From Jaminaea rosea (lineage: Eukaryota > Basidiomycota > Exobasidiomycetes > Microstromatales), in contig NW_020289984.1 in the NCBI RefSeq assembly GCF_003144245.1, positions 372,001 through 436,000 of the forward strand: 64,000 nucleotides of DNA, in the 5' to 3' direction. Position 1 is the stretch's first letter. Each line of letters starts with the position of its first letter. A program made the position numbers and the translations under genes. The notes beneath the pieces were generated by a model. The model had not been told where the DNA came from and made no database searches. It was given only the letters and a program-made list of their open reading frames with translations. This document shows positions 53,075-62,954 of this stretch, in pieces.

Positions 53075-53744
53075 CTACTCTCTTCTCGCCGGCGCGTTTG
53101 CCGTAGGTAAAAGTCTTCTACTAGCCTCGTCGATCCAGACTCTCTGCCTTGCCAGCCAAAATGTTCCTCGCACCATCGGCGTCCCCCACACCATCCCCAG
53201 GAACAGCATTAGCGTTTCTCGTGCCCCATACCCCGCATCGAGGATCGCTGGATCGTGATCCCAGCTCAACCTACCGCCCGGCAAGAGGTTGGCCGGGGAT
53301 CGGGCCTGGTGCGCGGCGTGGTGGAGGCGGGAAAGGTGGAGAGTGAGGAGGACATGTGGTATTAAGGGTAGCCCGAGGCTGATCGATGGTGGAATGGGGA
53401 GAAGAGAGGATGAGGGCAGATGCGAGAGGACGAGGCAGGTCAGGGTCAAGATGAAGGGGAGAGATTCGGTGTAGGCGAGGAGAATGACCAGGAGGCAGGA
53501 GACCTGTGGGGCGAGGGATTAATCAGTCGAGCAGTCTTGCATGAGGTAGGCGAGTTCCACTCACTGCAGCGACTGCGAGTGTGTATCGCTTCTCCTGTTC
53601 TGACGGTCGTGTCGGTGTTGCTCCTTTGGCGCGACCGAGGTGGGAGAGCAAGGCGAGGTACGCGGTCGCGAACGCCAAGAAGGCCAGCAGTACTGCCAGA
53701 ATGGTACAGAGACCCGTGAGGGCAGAGAGGAAGGCCTTGACCAT
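53075..53744 (-). CDS. Svp26/TEX261-like membrane protein
   Basis: Two exons on the complement, 53744-53565 and 53503-53075, with a 61-nt intron (GTGAGT donor, CCACAG acceptor), give 202 aa in phase 0. Hydrophobic segments: LTGLCTILAVLLAFLAFATA at the N-terminus, VSCLLVILLAYTE just after the junction, then FILTLTCLVLSHLPSSSLLP and PLIPHVLLTLHLSRLHHAAH. About 200 residues with four helices, a PFILTL...SHL block and a histidine near a short post-helix loop all resemble Svp26/TEX261, which help load Golgi enzymes and other cargo into COPII vesicles. Similarity is by pattern only, so the name is tentative. The segment after residue 135 (WDHDPAILDAGYGARETL) is unlike yeast Svp26 as I remember it. 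Confidence 0.58.
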
Positions 53745-54156
53745 GATGATGGACCTCGACTTAAGCCACAGATCTATCGTTGACCCTGATCCTCCTTGGT
53801 GCTTGAGGGGCGTTGCAAGGCGCGTTGCGTTGGCTTGAGCAGGCGTGGGTCAAGCGAAATCGGCTGGCTGGGCGAGAGCGGGCTGAGCGGGCTGCCGGCT
53901 GACGAGTGGACGGAGGTGCAGGCAGCATCGAGGCAGACGAGGGTTCGGCGCGGAGGCGGAGGCCGCGGGCGAGGCCAGTCGCGAGACGAGGGTGCGAGTC
54001 GAGACAAAGGTGCGACGCTCGTCTGTGTGTGTGTTCCTTACCGTCTCACTCGTCTTCATCATCATCATCACCCAGGGCGCCACAATCAGCATAAACCCAT
54101 CACACACCAGCACCAGAGCATCTTGATTGCCTGAGAAGCATCGAGCGCTGGTCATC

Positions 54157-55970
54157 ATGCCAGGTGAGTGGGCGGAGACAAGGGTCCAAGGACGGCGCAT
54201 TGTTTTGTCTGACTCGCTCTCTTCTCCACTCGTACATGCCCTCGTCTCCTCCGCCAGGTCTACGTCCAGGCCTGTGAGTTGCGTGTCGCTCCAATGGTGT
54301 ACATGGTATCTCAGCTCACAGTCACGCCTCCCTTGCATTGCAACCACAGTGACACATCAGCAGGCAATGCCGAGTCAACAGCCGAATCGACGGCTGATGG
54401 GGCCAACACGCATGGGGTGTGTAGCATACAGGCAGCGCTTCCCACCCTCACTCATGTCAATCCAGCTCACATTCCTTTCCTCACATGCCCACAGGTCGTC
54501 AACTGCCATCCAGCAGCTAGCGCTGCCTCCGCCTCCTCATCATCGCAACAACAGGCCCCCTCCTCGTCGTCATCCTCCACAATATGGCCCTTCAAAGTAG
54601 GCATCGCAGAAGACCGGAACAAACGCTGGCGCCGAACAATGGAAGACTCTCATGCCTTCGTCTACTCTTTCGGTGGGGTCCACGGGCAAGGATACTTCTC
54701 CATCTTCGACGGCCACGCCGGTAAACATGCAGCAGAGTGGTGCGGTCAACATTTTCACGAGTACCTCACACAGGCCCTCATCTCCTCCAATGATGCGGGT
54801 GAAGCCGTGCCCGACGTCATGAACAGGACCTACCATGATGTCGATCGTGAGCTGGAGCAACTGGCGCAGGATCAGGGAAGCAGCAGTGGATGCACGGCGG
54901 TCACCTGCTTCTTGAGGTTGGAGGATGAGCAGGGTAGACCCATCGCGCATCCTAAGACGGGCGGGGTCAATCCGGCAAGTGCAAACAAGGGTCAGACCAA
55001 GATTGGAGGCTCAGCTGCAGACGGGGACGAGCAGGCAGCGTCCACTTCGTCGCCCCCGTCATCATCGCCGCCGCCCAGCTCATCAAGCAGCACGGGCGGC
55101 CTGCTGAGCTCCTTTGCGAAGCGACTACGACATGGCTCGTCCGGCGGTGCCACGAGCGAAGAACGCGCAGAGGCCAGTGCAGCAGTCAACTCTTCTTCAT
55201 CATCCTCTTCACCCGGACAGCAAGCAGCGGTCGAAAGTAGCAAGGCTGAGCCCAGCACTGCTGTGGATCCCTCCTCCTCCTCTTCGTCACCATCCGACGG
55301 GCTGACTCACCCTGCAACGACCAGCAAAACGCGCCGCGTCCTCTACACAGCCAACGTCGGCGACGCCCGAGCCGTCCTCTGCCGGCGAGGCCATGCCGTC
55401 CGCCTTACGTACGACCACAAAGCCAGCGACTCAGCCGAAGCGAAGCGCATAACGGACGCGGGCGGTTTCGTCATGAACAACCGAGTCAACGCCGTCCTAG
55501 CCGTCACTCGCTCTCTTGGCGACTCAGCAATGAAGGAATTCGTCGTAGGTGCCCCTTACACTACAGAGACGACCCTAGGGGAGGAAGACGAGTTCCTCAT
55601 CGTGGCCTGCGATGGGCTGTGGGACGTTACGGATGATCAGGATGCTATTGATCTGGTGAAAGGGGTGGTCGACCCGCAGGAGGCGGCGCAGCGTTTGTTG
55701 GGACATGCGTTGAGCAACTTTTCGACGGACAATACGAGCGTCATGGTGGTGAGGTTCAATGCTGATGGGAGTAATGGAGCTCAAACGCGCGTAGGGGCTG
55801 CTGAGGCTAGGGCAAAGGCGAAAGCGGCCGCAAAAGCTTCGAGGGGTGCTGCGGCAGGAGGGGAGAGCGATGAGCCTAGTAGTGCGGGGTCTAGCGAGGA
55901 TAGCTTGGGAGGAGGCGTTAATGCCCCACCGACGGATGAGGGGGAGGCAGTTCTGGAGGGGAGGGCGTGA
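54157..55970 (+). CDS. PP2C-type protein phosphatase (Ptc1-like) with low-complexity insert
   Basis: The catalytic part is one long exon. Motifs in order: VGIAEDRNKRWRRTMEDSHA (about residue 40), FSIFDGHAGKHAAEW, SGCTAVTCF, then after the insert YTANVGDARAVLCRRG (about 284), YDHKASDSAEAKRI, LAVTRSLGDSA, VACDGLWDVTDD and DNTSVMVVRF. The metal-binding Asp/Glu positions are all kept, so the enzyme should be an active Mg/Mn-dependent Ser/Thr phosphatase. Between SGCTA and ANVGD lies a Ser-rich insert of more than 100 residues. The best start I can build is ATG 54157 with exons 54157-54163, 54258-54273 (16 nt) and 54521-55970, giving 490 aa in phase; the two early donors are perfect GTGAGT, but the third acceptor (AGCTAG) is a guess. 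The C-terminal 70 residues are Ala/Ser-rich. Confidence 0.85.
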
Positions 55971-56446
55971 GGGGCAGCCATTGATGATACACGTGAAGGG
56001 AGGCATGGCTGATTGGTGGGGCGGATTCATTTTCATCTAACGATCGTTTCAATGCATGGATGTGTAGCTTCGTCGTCAGCGGATTGTCAGCGTGAGACCT
56101 CGAGCTGCGATATGACTGCATGGAGATGTGGAGACGATGCAGGACGATCATGCGATGTCATGGAAGCACGACTGCGAAGATGTAACTGTGGATGGTATTG
56201 ATTTGATGTGGAGTTGTCGGTCTCGAGAGACAGAGATCATAGGGAGAATCTGTAAGGTGACACAGGTATGGATTGATGGCGGAGCTAAGGTTGATAGTCG
56301 CTGGTAGTCGATGGTGTTAGATGGGTATGGTTTAATTTGCCGCGTGTCATGGCCTTGTCGTGTGCTCGAGAACTTGCCGCCCGGGCTAGTTGAGCCTCTT
56401 GGTCGTCACTGTCGTCGTCAAAGTGTCGAGGCTCTGCGTGGCCAGA
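55971..56446. other. intergenic, convergent
   Basis: About 475 bases between the PP2C gene (+) and the next gene (-). Rich in short GATG/TGGA motifs; no gene seen. Presumably two 3' ends. Confidence 0.45.
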
Positions 56447-57605
56447 CTAGGCGACCCCGCATCCACTCTGAGCACTAGCTGCCAGTTCACGAGCCTTGGC
56501 GTCAGACTCGTCTTCTTTGCTCTTGACCTCTGGATCGTCTTGCGTTGCCTTGCCATTGGCGCTGACAGCAATAGCGTCGTTTGCAGCAGAGATAGCGCCA
56601 TCATGGACGACAGCGGGGTCGACTGGCTTCTTGACGAGCACAGTAGGCGAGACGCAGGTGAGAGGCTCGGAGTTGGCTCGGTTGGTGAGGTTGGCTAGAG
56701 CCATGAGGGCTCTGACATTGCTGATGCTGTGAGCTGGCCCTGCAAATTCAGAAGTGGTGCTAGTGATGAGTGCGGCTTGAGTGATAGTCTTGGGTGCTTC
56801 AGTTTGGAGTGCTAGCCTAGGCTGAGGAAGCAGATCGGCAGCAGGGGCGGGCGGTGGAGGTAGGGGCAGAGAAGTAGCAGGACCTTGTTGAACGCCGTTG
56901 CTGCTGCTGGCTACGCCGCTGCCACTGCCGTTTGCGCTGCCATTGATGAGCGCTGGGTGGTCGATAGGAGAGTAAAAGGTAGGTGGTCCAGCGCCGCCAT
57001 GGACCTGTGAGCTCTCGGGGATCGAGATCTTCGCGCGCTTGCGGGACTTGGCCTCTTCGTTTGGGCTGGCGTTGGAGCTAGTGGTCGACTGAGTGGTAGG
57101 GCTGACGTCTTGAGCAGTCACAGATTTGACGAGTGTTATGGCCTGCTCCTTGAAGGTGTTCTGGAGGTGTGCGGTTGGATGCAGGTGGGCGTACGTATCA
57201 AAGGCCGTGTTGAGCCTGCTGAGTGCGAGCTCTGTGCCTAGGGGGCTAAACTCCTTTGCGTGCGAGCGAGCGAAGGGTCAAGGAGCATGTTGTCAGCATC
57301 ACAGCCTTGCCTATCATCTTCACGTGCTCACCGGCACTCACCCCAGTTGTGGGAAAATTCTGAACATTGTGAGGCGTGCGACGACGGCAGCAGGCGATTG
57401 CAATGAAGCGCCAAAAGTCAGCAGGGAAAAGATAGCCTTGATGAAGGGCAGCATTCCAGGTGGCCGGGATGTGAGGCAAAGGATGGTTGCTCTCCTTGTG
57501 CTGTTTGAGTAGCCAGGCATTGGCGCCGCGTATGAGCCACTCCTCGTCGTTGCGACGGCGATCGTCCGACTTGAGGGCACCTTGCTTGGGGAGCTGAGTC
57601 GACAT
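56447..57605 (-). CDS. hypothetical protein
   Basis: Two exons on the complement, 57605-57342 and 57253-56447, with an 88-nt intron (GTGAGT donor, GCAAAG acceptor), give 356 aa in phase 0. The N-terminal 140 residues look folded: DEEWLIRGANAWLLKQHKES, TWNAALHQGYLFPADFWRFI, then EFSPLGTELALSRLNTAFDT and YAHLHPTAHLQNTFKEQAIT. The remainder is polar and disordered, with a basic patch SRKRAKISIP that could be a nuclear signal, a Gly/Ser stretch and a Lys/Glu-rich close. I do not recognise the family. It is divergent from the VPS37 gene across about 330 bases. Confidence 0.65.
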
Positions 57606-57932
57606 CTTGGCTAGATGAGCGCTCCCTCAGCAGCTGTCCCTGCCCGCACGCAGGGACGACGCCTGTTGAAGGCGATGATGTTCAGAAGAAGGGTGGTAGG
57701 TGACGGCAGGACGATGACCGCCTGAGGTCAATCGTATTTCAGCTGTCACGAAGGGTGAGGAGCGAAGCCAAGAAGGCAGGGCCATCCATCTGCTTGCCAA
57801 AATCAAGGCTGCTTCTGCTCGACTCGCTCGCTGCCTCCACCGCGGGGGGTCGGAAAGAGCGACGCGACTGGCCTTGCTTGACCCTTGGCTTGCCTCTGCC
57901 CGCTTCAATCACATTACCCACCATCAGCAGCC

Positions 57933-58690
57933 ATGTCCTTCGACTCGCCCCTCTCGCGCGACTTCCCTTCTACCTCTTCACTCACACGAGAAGACCTCGA
58001 AGATCTTCTCGCCTCTGCCAATGGACAGGGAGGAGACGGCGGCGCCTACTTTGATGCCTTTGTCCATTCACTGCCGGAGGTGAAGGCGATGCGTGATGAG
58101 CATGTAGCACTGGTCAAGGGATGTGAGGAGAGGGCTGGTGAGTAGTAGCGAGATGATTGTGGGGGCGGCGACGATACCATGCATTGCTGACAATCGTGAT
58201 ACGCTCGCCAGCCCGCAATCTAGCAATGCAACCCCACCTCGAGTCGCTGCGAAGAGAGACACAAGAATACTACGATCGGGCAGTGGCTGCGCAGTCAGCT
58301 TGGCCGGGCGTCGAGGCTGAGATGAGGGAGCAACATCGGGTAAGCAGACAACAGTATGTCACTGACTGACCGACACCAGCTGATCTCAACCGCCCCGCAT
58401 CTCAGCGCTTCGCCCCCTCCTACCTGCATGCTCAAGTCGTTCAAAAGGCCTCCAAGCTCCATGAGGAGTCCGAATCGCTGGCAGCGGCTTTCGTCGAGGA
58501 AGGGGTTGTCCTGCCTTCCACGTCGACCTCATCCACACCGCCCGAGGGCGGTCAGCAACAGCAGCAAAGCGGCGCGAAGCAGGACGATGACGCCCTCTTT
58601 ATCAGGCGATACAGGGAGATGCGGACAGATTATCATCGCTTGAATATGGTGGCGGATCAGTGGGCGAAAGGGAGGGTGCAATGGGAGTAG
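57933..58690 (+). CDS. vps37: ESCRT-I subunit VPS37 (Mod(r) domain)
   Basis: Exons 57933-58137, 58212-58339 and 58406-58690 join to 205 aa. The N-terminus has SLTREDLEDLLAS and FDAFVHSLPEVKAMRDEH, the start of the Mod(r) helical domain. A coiled coil follows (PHLESLRRETQEYYDRAVAA, WPGVEAEMREQH). After the second junction comes RFAPSYLHAQVVQKASKLHE, then ESESLAAAFVEEG, and the late FIRRYREMRTDYHRLNMVAD. The PE/VK pairing and the SE-x-IA-like segment fit VPS37, which with VPS23, VPS28 and MVB12 sorts ubiquitinated cargo into multivesicular bodies. Size matches the yeast protein (about 213 aa). A Gln/Ser-rich insert (residues 160-180) is species-specific. Confidence 0.88.
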
Positions 58691-58864
58691 CGCGGTGCGA
58701 GATACGTTTGCATGCAATACCAGATTGACCAGGATAGAGGAGATACAGATACGAGTGGTAGTAGTGGTGGTAGTGTAGTGCAAGCGTCTCGCTGCTCCCC
58801 TCGCCTCTCCTCCCTTCTCACCCTGAGAGCCCATCCCATCTCTACGCTCCTTCCGTCACAGTGT

Positions 58865-60334
58865 CTACTTCTTGTCCCCTCCCGGTCCTCCCTGCTGAGC
58901 AGCTTGCGCCGCCTGGTCAAATTGCTTGCCCGACAAGAGGTCAAACACGCTAAACTTCATGTTGGCCATCTGCTTCTCCTGCTCCTCCTTCGCCGCCTTC
59001 CTCATCGCCTCGCCATTCTCCGCCCAGTACTTCTGCTCTTCGACATACTGCTGGCGGAACCTGTCTTGCTCCTGTTCAAACAGCGTCTTGGGCGGGCCAT
59101 GGGCGCCACCCTGTGCTGAGGGGCTGCTCGAGCCCTTGATTCCAGAAAAGAGACTACCCCAGCTACTGCTGCTGCCGCTGGGCTTGGAGCCAGAGGCCTG
59201 CCATTCGGCAAGACGACGCTGCTTGTCTTCTCGCTGTTTGCGGGCAAACTCTTCTGGGAGGTATTGGCCCTCGTAGTTCTTCAGCACCGGCCTGACATCA
59301 GCGATGTTGTAGATGGCAATTGCCTCGAGGAAGCTCAGCACGTCGAGTAACTCGGTGTCCTTCCTGTCCCCCTGCCACTTCTTGAGTTCGACTCCATTCT
59401 CCGGGTGCAGCGCGTATTTGCTCTTGTCGGTGTCCAGGACCAGTACCTTTGACAGGTCGCGATTCAATGCTGACAGATCCTTGACGATCTGGCCATTAGG
59501 AAGAGTGCGGCATGACTCGCGGAAGAGCATGTACGCAATGAATCGGCGATCAGGGTCCAGCTTCTCAATGATGGGGCCAACAGCGTAGAATGGCTGGCTG
59601 GTGTACAGGACAATCTCCCAGAACTGGCTGAGGTAGCCCAGGAAGTAGTCGAGCCCTGGACGTTTAGCTGTACGCCAGCCATGCTCTCTTGTCCAGTGGC
59701 TGTGCACGAGCAAGTCGTCCAAGTCGACCACCAAGGTGTAAGGGCGTTGATATGGGTCCGGCAAGGGGTCGGGAAGGAGCTTCTCCCACACAGGAGCGTT
59801 AAAGTCGTCATAAGCCGCTTTCAGCCTCAGCTTGATCCTGCCAAGGGCATTGGAGCTGGACGGGTCTGAGGCGAAACGTTCACGATCCTTGACTGTGTCC
59901 CAATCACGCCCAAGTAGGGCCAGCTGATAGCCCCCGAAACCCAGCATGCCAAGGAAGGCGAGGCGATACCAGTTTCTGCGGGACTTTTCGATGGAAGACT
60001 GAGGACGATCTGATCTCGCACGCGCGCCCGTGCGACCACCCTTTGAGCCACTGCCTTCGTCGGGGATGGTAGCTAGCGTTGTGTCGATATCGAAGGCAGA
60101 AAGGCCGCGAGGGCGCTGGGTTGCTGGCGTAGAGGTGGAAGCATCCTCCTTGGCCGCCGCCGGGTCGACCTTGTCGGCTGATTGCTCCTCGTCGCTGCGA
60201 GGAGGCGGCGGCGGCGGCTTGGGCGGAGGAGGCCCTTGTGAGGCAAAGGACCGTCTTGAAAGGATGGTGTATGCTGATGAAGAGGCAGGGCGAGCCATGC
60301 CCCTTGCTATCGCATGTGAGGCTGCGGGTAACAT
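58865..60334 (-). CDS. tim50: mitochondrial import translocase subunit TIM50
   Basis: Single exon, 489 aa from the chosen ATG at 60334. An N-terminal basic, Ser/Ala-rich presequence (SHAIARGMARPASSSAYTIL, then SRRSFAS) is followed by a Pro-rich stretch. One membrane helix (WYRLAFLGMLGFGGYQLALL) comes next. The FCP1/NIF-like domain follows: RPYTLVVDLDDLLVHSHWTR, GWRTAKRPGLDYFLGYLSQF, EIVLYTSQPFYAVGPIIEKL, RESCRTLPNGQIVKDLSALN and KVLVLDTDKSKYALHPENG. DLDDLL in place of the phosphatase DLDET is the TIM50 hallmark. It faces the intermembrane space and passes preproteins to TIM23. The C-terminal 130 residues are charged and Gln-rich. The frame is open for 50 more codons upstream with another ATG at 60484; the shorter start places the targeting signal at the N-terminus. 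Confidence 0.93.
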   Translation of the reverse strand: MLPAASHAIARGMARPASSSAYTILSRRSFASQGPPPPKPPPPPPRSDEEQSADKVDPAAAKEDASTSTPATQRPRGLSAFDIDTTLATIPDEGSGSKGGRTGARARSDRPQSSIEKSRRNWYRLAFLGMLGFGGYQLALLGRDWDTVKDRERFASDPSSSNALGRIKLRLKAAYDDFNAPVWEKLLPDPLPDPYQRPYTLVVDLDDLLVHSHWTREHGWRTAKRPGLDYFLGYLSQFWEIVLYTSQPFYAVGPIIEKLDPDRRFIAYMLFRESCRTLPNGQIVKDLSALNRDLSKVLVLDTDKSKYALHPENGVELKKWQGDRKDTELLDVLSFLEAIAIYNIADVRPVLKNYEGQYLPEEFARKQREDKQRRLAEWQASGSKPSGSSSSWGSLFSGIKGSSSPSAQGGAHGPPKTLFEQEQDRFRQQYVEEQKYWAENGEAMRKAAKEEQEKQMANMKFSVFDLLSGKQFDQAAQAAQQGGPGGDKK

Positions 60335-60566
60335 GGTGATGTGGGGTTCGACGAGGATGACGAAAGGAAGCTGCCGAGCAAGTCGACTTTTCGACGGACG
60401 GGCGGCACAAAGGCCGTCGGCGCGCGGACAAACAGTCGTGGCCGGACAGAGCTGAGCGAGGCGAGCCATTGAGCGTGGGCGCATGATTGCGAGTCGTTCG
60501 ACATTGCCGCCGCTTCCTCCCTTCCTATCACCACACGCCCCTCTAGTCTATCATCGCTGGTGAGCC
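60335..60566. promoter_or_regulatory. divergent promoter, TIM50 and zinc-finger gene
   Basis: About 230 bases between two outward-facing housekeeping genes, with repeated CG-rich GGCGG and GAGCG words. No TATA box seen. Confidence 0.5.
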
Positions 60567-60875
60567 ATGGTTCGCGGGCACGCAAAAGCACAAGCGCAAG
60601 CTGCTGCTCAGAAGAAGGCCGCAGGAGGTAAAGGAACAGGCAAGAGTCAGCTGGGAGAGGCCAGAGCGGCAGGGTTGAGGACGTTCATGTGTAAGAAGTG
60701 CTTGATTGGCATTCCAGTGGGTAGCGGCCCAGAGAGGCGGAGGGGCAGGGAACACATCATGCTGACAATGCCAATCGCTCACAAACAGTCATACAAGATC
60801 CTCGTCGTTCATTACGAATCCAAGCATCCAAAGGACCCAGTCCCCTCGGAGGAGAGTTTTGCTACAAAGGCCTAG
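60567..60875 (+). CDS. small zinc-finger protein (4F5/At2g23090-like)
   Basis: Two exons, 60567-60716 and 60789-60875, give 78 aa. The N-terminus MVRGHAKAQAQAAAQKKAAG is Lys/Ala/Gln-rich as in the 4F5 group. A C2H2 finger is assembled across the junction: TFMCKKCLIGIP, then SYKILVVHYESKHPKDP, that is C-x2-C, a spacer, H-x4-H. The 72-nt intron (GTGGGT donor, CTGAC branch, ACAG acceptor) is a multiple of three without a stop, so an unspliced message would read through to 102 aa. I prefer the spliced form because the extra 24 residues break the finger. The family is small and widespread, with nucleic-acid-related or unknown roles. Confidence 0.78.
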   Translation: MVRGHAKAQAQAAAQKKAAGGKGTGKSQLGEARAAGLRTFMCKKCLIGIPVGSGPERRRGREHIMLTMPIAHKQSYKILVVHYESKHPKDPVPSEESFATKA

Positions 60876-60928
60876 ACGAGAGCGCAACACAATACGATAC
60901 GATACCCCGTTACATCCTCTACCTACGC

Positions 60929-62676
60929 TCACGTCTGCATTGCCGCCGCCTTGAATGCCTCAATCGCCTGTCGGCAGCCATGCTCAAACTCCCACGCCTG
61001 CCCCCCATCCCCTCCTTCCCTCTTCCAAGCCTCAGCACGCTGCTTGGCCCATTGGCCTCTAAAACCAATCAGGCTCTCCGAGGCTTGCGCAAAGGCCACT
61101 GAGTCCTTCCAGCCTTGCTCGAAGCCCTGCGCAAAGGCGGCGTGGTCTCCCTTGGCACCTTTGCTATTCCAGTAGTTGGCATGACCTGAGAAAGCAGCAT
61201 CTTGCGCCTGCTTGCCCTTGCCTGGAACATCACTGCCCAGCAGCTTGGCGAGGGAAGGTCTGCCCATTCTAGCAGGCAGGACGCCTTGCTCGAGTGCAGT
61301 GTAGAGACACCAACCTGCATCAGGCTTCCCTTCCTTCTTCAGCGTCCAGTACATGCTGCCTCCGCATCCACTCTGCGTGTATGCAGCCATCTGTGCCTGA
61401 CCCCACTGTCGCTGCGCCTCTCCTTGGTCCTGCCCCTGCAGTGAACCAGGATTCAGAGCAGAGGACCATTCGCCTATGATGAGCGACCCACCGAGCTGGG
61501 AGGCGGCTCCGCTTAGCATGTTCCAGGTGGGACCACCTCCGCCTGGCTGACAGCGCTTGGCGTGCTCTGTGGCTGGAGTGGAGTGGTCTTGTGGGGTGAA
61601 GCAACGATACAGGTGGTGATCGACGACGATGAAGTTGCCTGCGTTGGATTGAGAGGCAGCCCAGCCAGAGTAGTGGGAGAGGTCCCTGCCAGCGTGGAGC
61701 GGTGAAGAGAGTCAGGTCTGCTTCGCTTCCCATTGCGGCCTGTGTCGCTGCGGCTACTCACCAAGAGTCGCTAACATAAAGCGGCATGTCACTGCCCTTC
61801 CCCCGAATCGCCTTGATAGCCTCCTCATAGAAGCCCTGCAAGCGTCCACTATTCTTGGGCTCATTGAGCAGCTCTACGCCCACCACGTTCTCAAATTGCT
61901 GCACCTCTCCCACGAGCGCCACAAGAATCTCAATTGTCTTCCTCTGCTTATCTTTGCTATCCCACAACCCCGCCTTTCCCCCTGACAGGCCTGAGTGACC
62001 CTCACCATTCTGCGCCCCTGGCGCGCCATGCAGGTCGATGAGGACGCCGATGTCATATTTGGCGGCCGTCTGAATAGCGGCAACGACGCGCTGCCAGGCT
62101 GCAGTGTAGGCAGGGGCGTACTTCTCGTACTCGGTGCGCGACATGAGGGAGGAGGAGGAGGGGGAGCCGGGAAGGAGGTGATAGTAGGCGAGTGGGAGAC
62201 GCACCGTATTGATGCCTTGAGCGGACATCCACTGCGAGCGGGAGCAGAATGTCAGCCCATCGTGATGCGGCTCTCATCCTTCTTCTCCCTCACGGCTCAC
62301 CTTCCAATCCCCTTCATTCACCCACCCATCCCAATGCTTCTCCAGTACCTCTCTCGCCTTCTCCGGTCCAAGCTTCTCGAGCAAATCCATCTCGCTTCCC
62401 TTTGGTGCCCCATTCTGGTCAAAGATGGATGGAGAGAGCCATCCTTCTAGACTGAACCATGATCCGAGGTTGACGCCTGCCTGCTCTCGGTAGCGATAGA
62501 GCTGGGTGCAGGAGGGTGGGGAGGAGAGGGAGGGAGGAGGAGCGCCGGAAGACGCTGAGGGAGAGGAGCTGGAGCTGTCCAGCTTGGACTCGAGTTTGCC
62601 TAGGAACTGCGGAAGGAAGGTGTGATCAGCTGACGCGGCGATAGGGATACAGCAGGCGTACTCTTACCTTCTTCAT
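60929..62676 (-). CDS. GH5-family beta-1,3-glucanase-like protein, intracellular type
   Basis: Four exons on the complement: 62676-62668 (9 nt, Met-Lys-Lys), 62606-62301, 62231-61762 and 61685-60929, giving 513 aa in phase. GH5 blocks: REQAGVNLGSWFSLEGWLSP, GINTVRLPLAYYHLLPG, DIGVLIDLHGAPGAQNG, GVELLNEPKN (acid/base Glu), FIVVDHHLYRCF and LIIGEWSSAL (nucleophile Glu). There is no signal peptide: the protein starts MKKFLGKLESKLDSSSSSP. In size, start and the C-terminal helices (GHANYWNSKGAKGDHAAFAQ, then FEQGWKDSVAFA) it resembles yeast YBR056W, a GH5 protein that is not secreted, rather than the secreted exo-glucanases. Substrate is unproven. The gene is tail to tail with the zinc-finger gene, only 53 bases apart. 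Confidence 0.86.
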
Positions 62677-62954
62677 GGTTGAGAGTTGTTCCAGGGAAGG
62701 ATACTGTACAATGAGGGCGAAGCGGTCACTTCTTCTATTCTTGTCCCGGCGTAGCCCCGCACCGCCATGTGGAGGCCGGGCAGGACCCTTGCCGCCGTTT
62801 CTCACGCACCGCCCTCGTAAATCCCAGGAGCTCAATGGTGAGCGATGACGATGAATAGCAAGACAAGTGAGGCTGAGAGGATGATACAATGTGCACGAGT
62901 ACAGAGAGTCAGTGTCTTCTTGCGTTGCGAGCTGCTGCCCGACTTCTTGCCCGC

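Noticed and set aside
60335-60484. Longer TIM50 start at 60484
   Set aside because: In frame, but it would bury the presequence-like stretch 50 residues inside; the ATG at 60334 gives a normal targeting signal.
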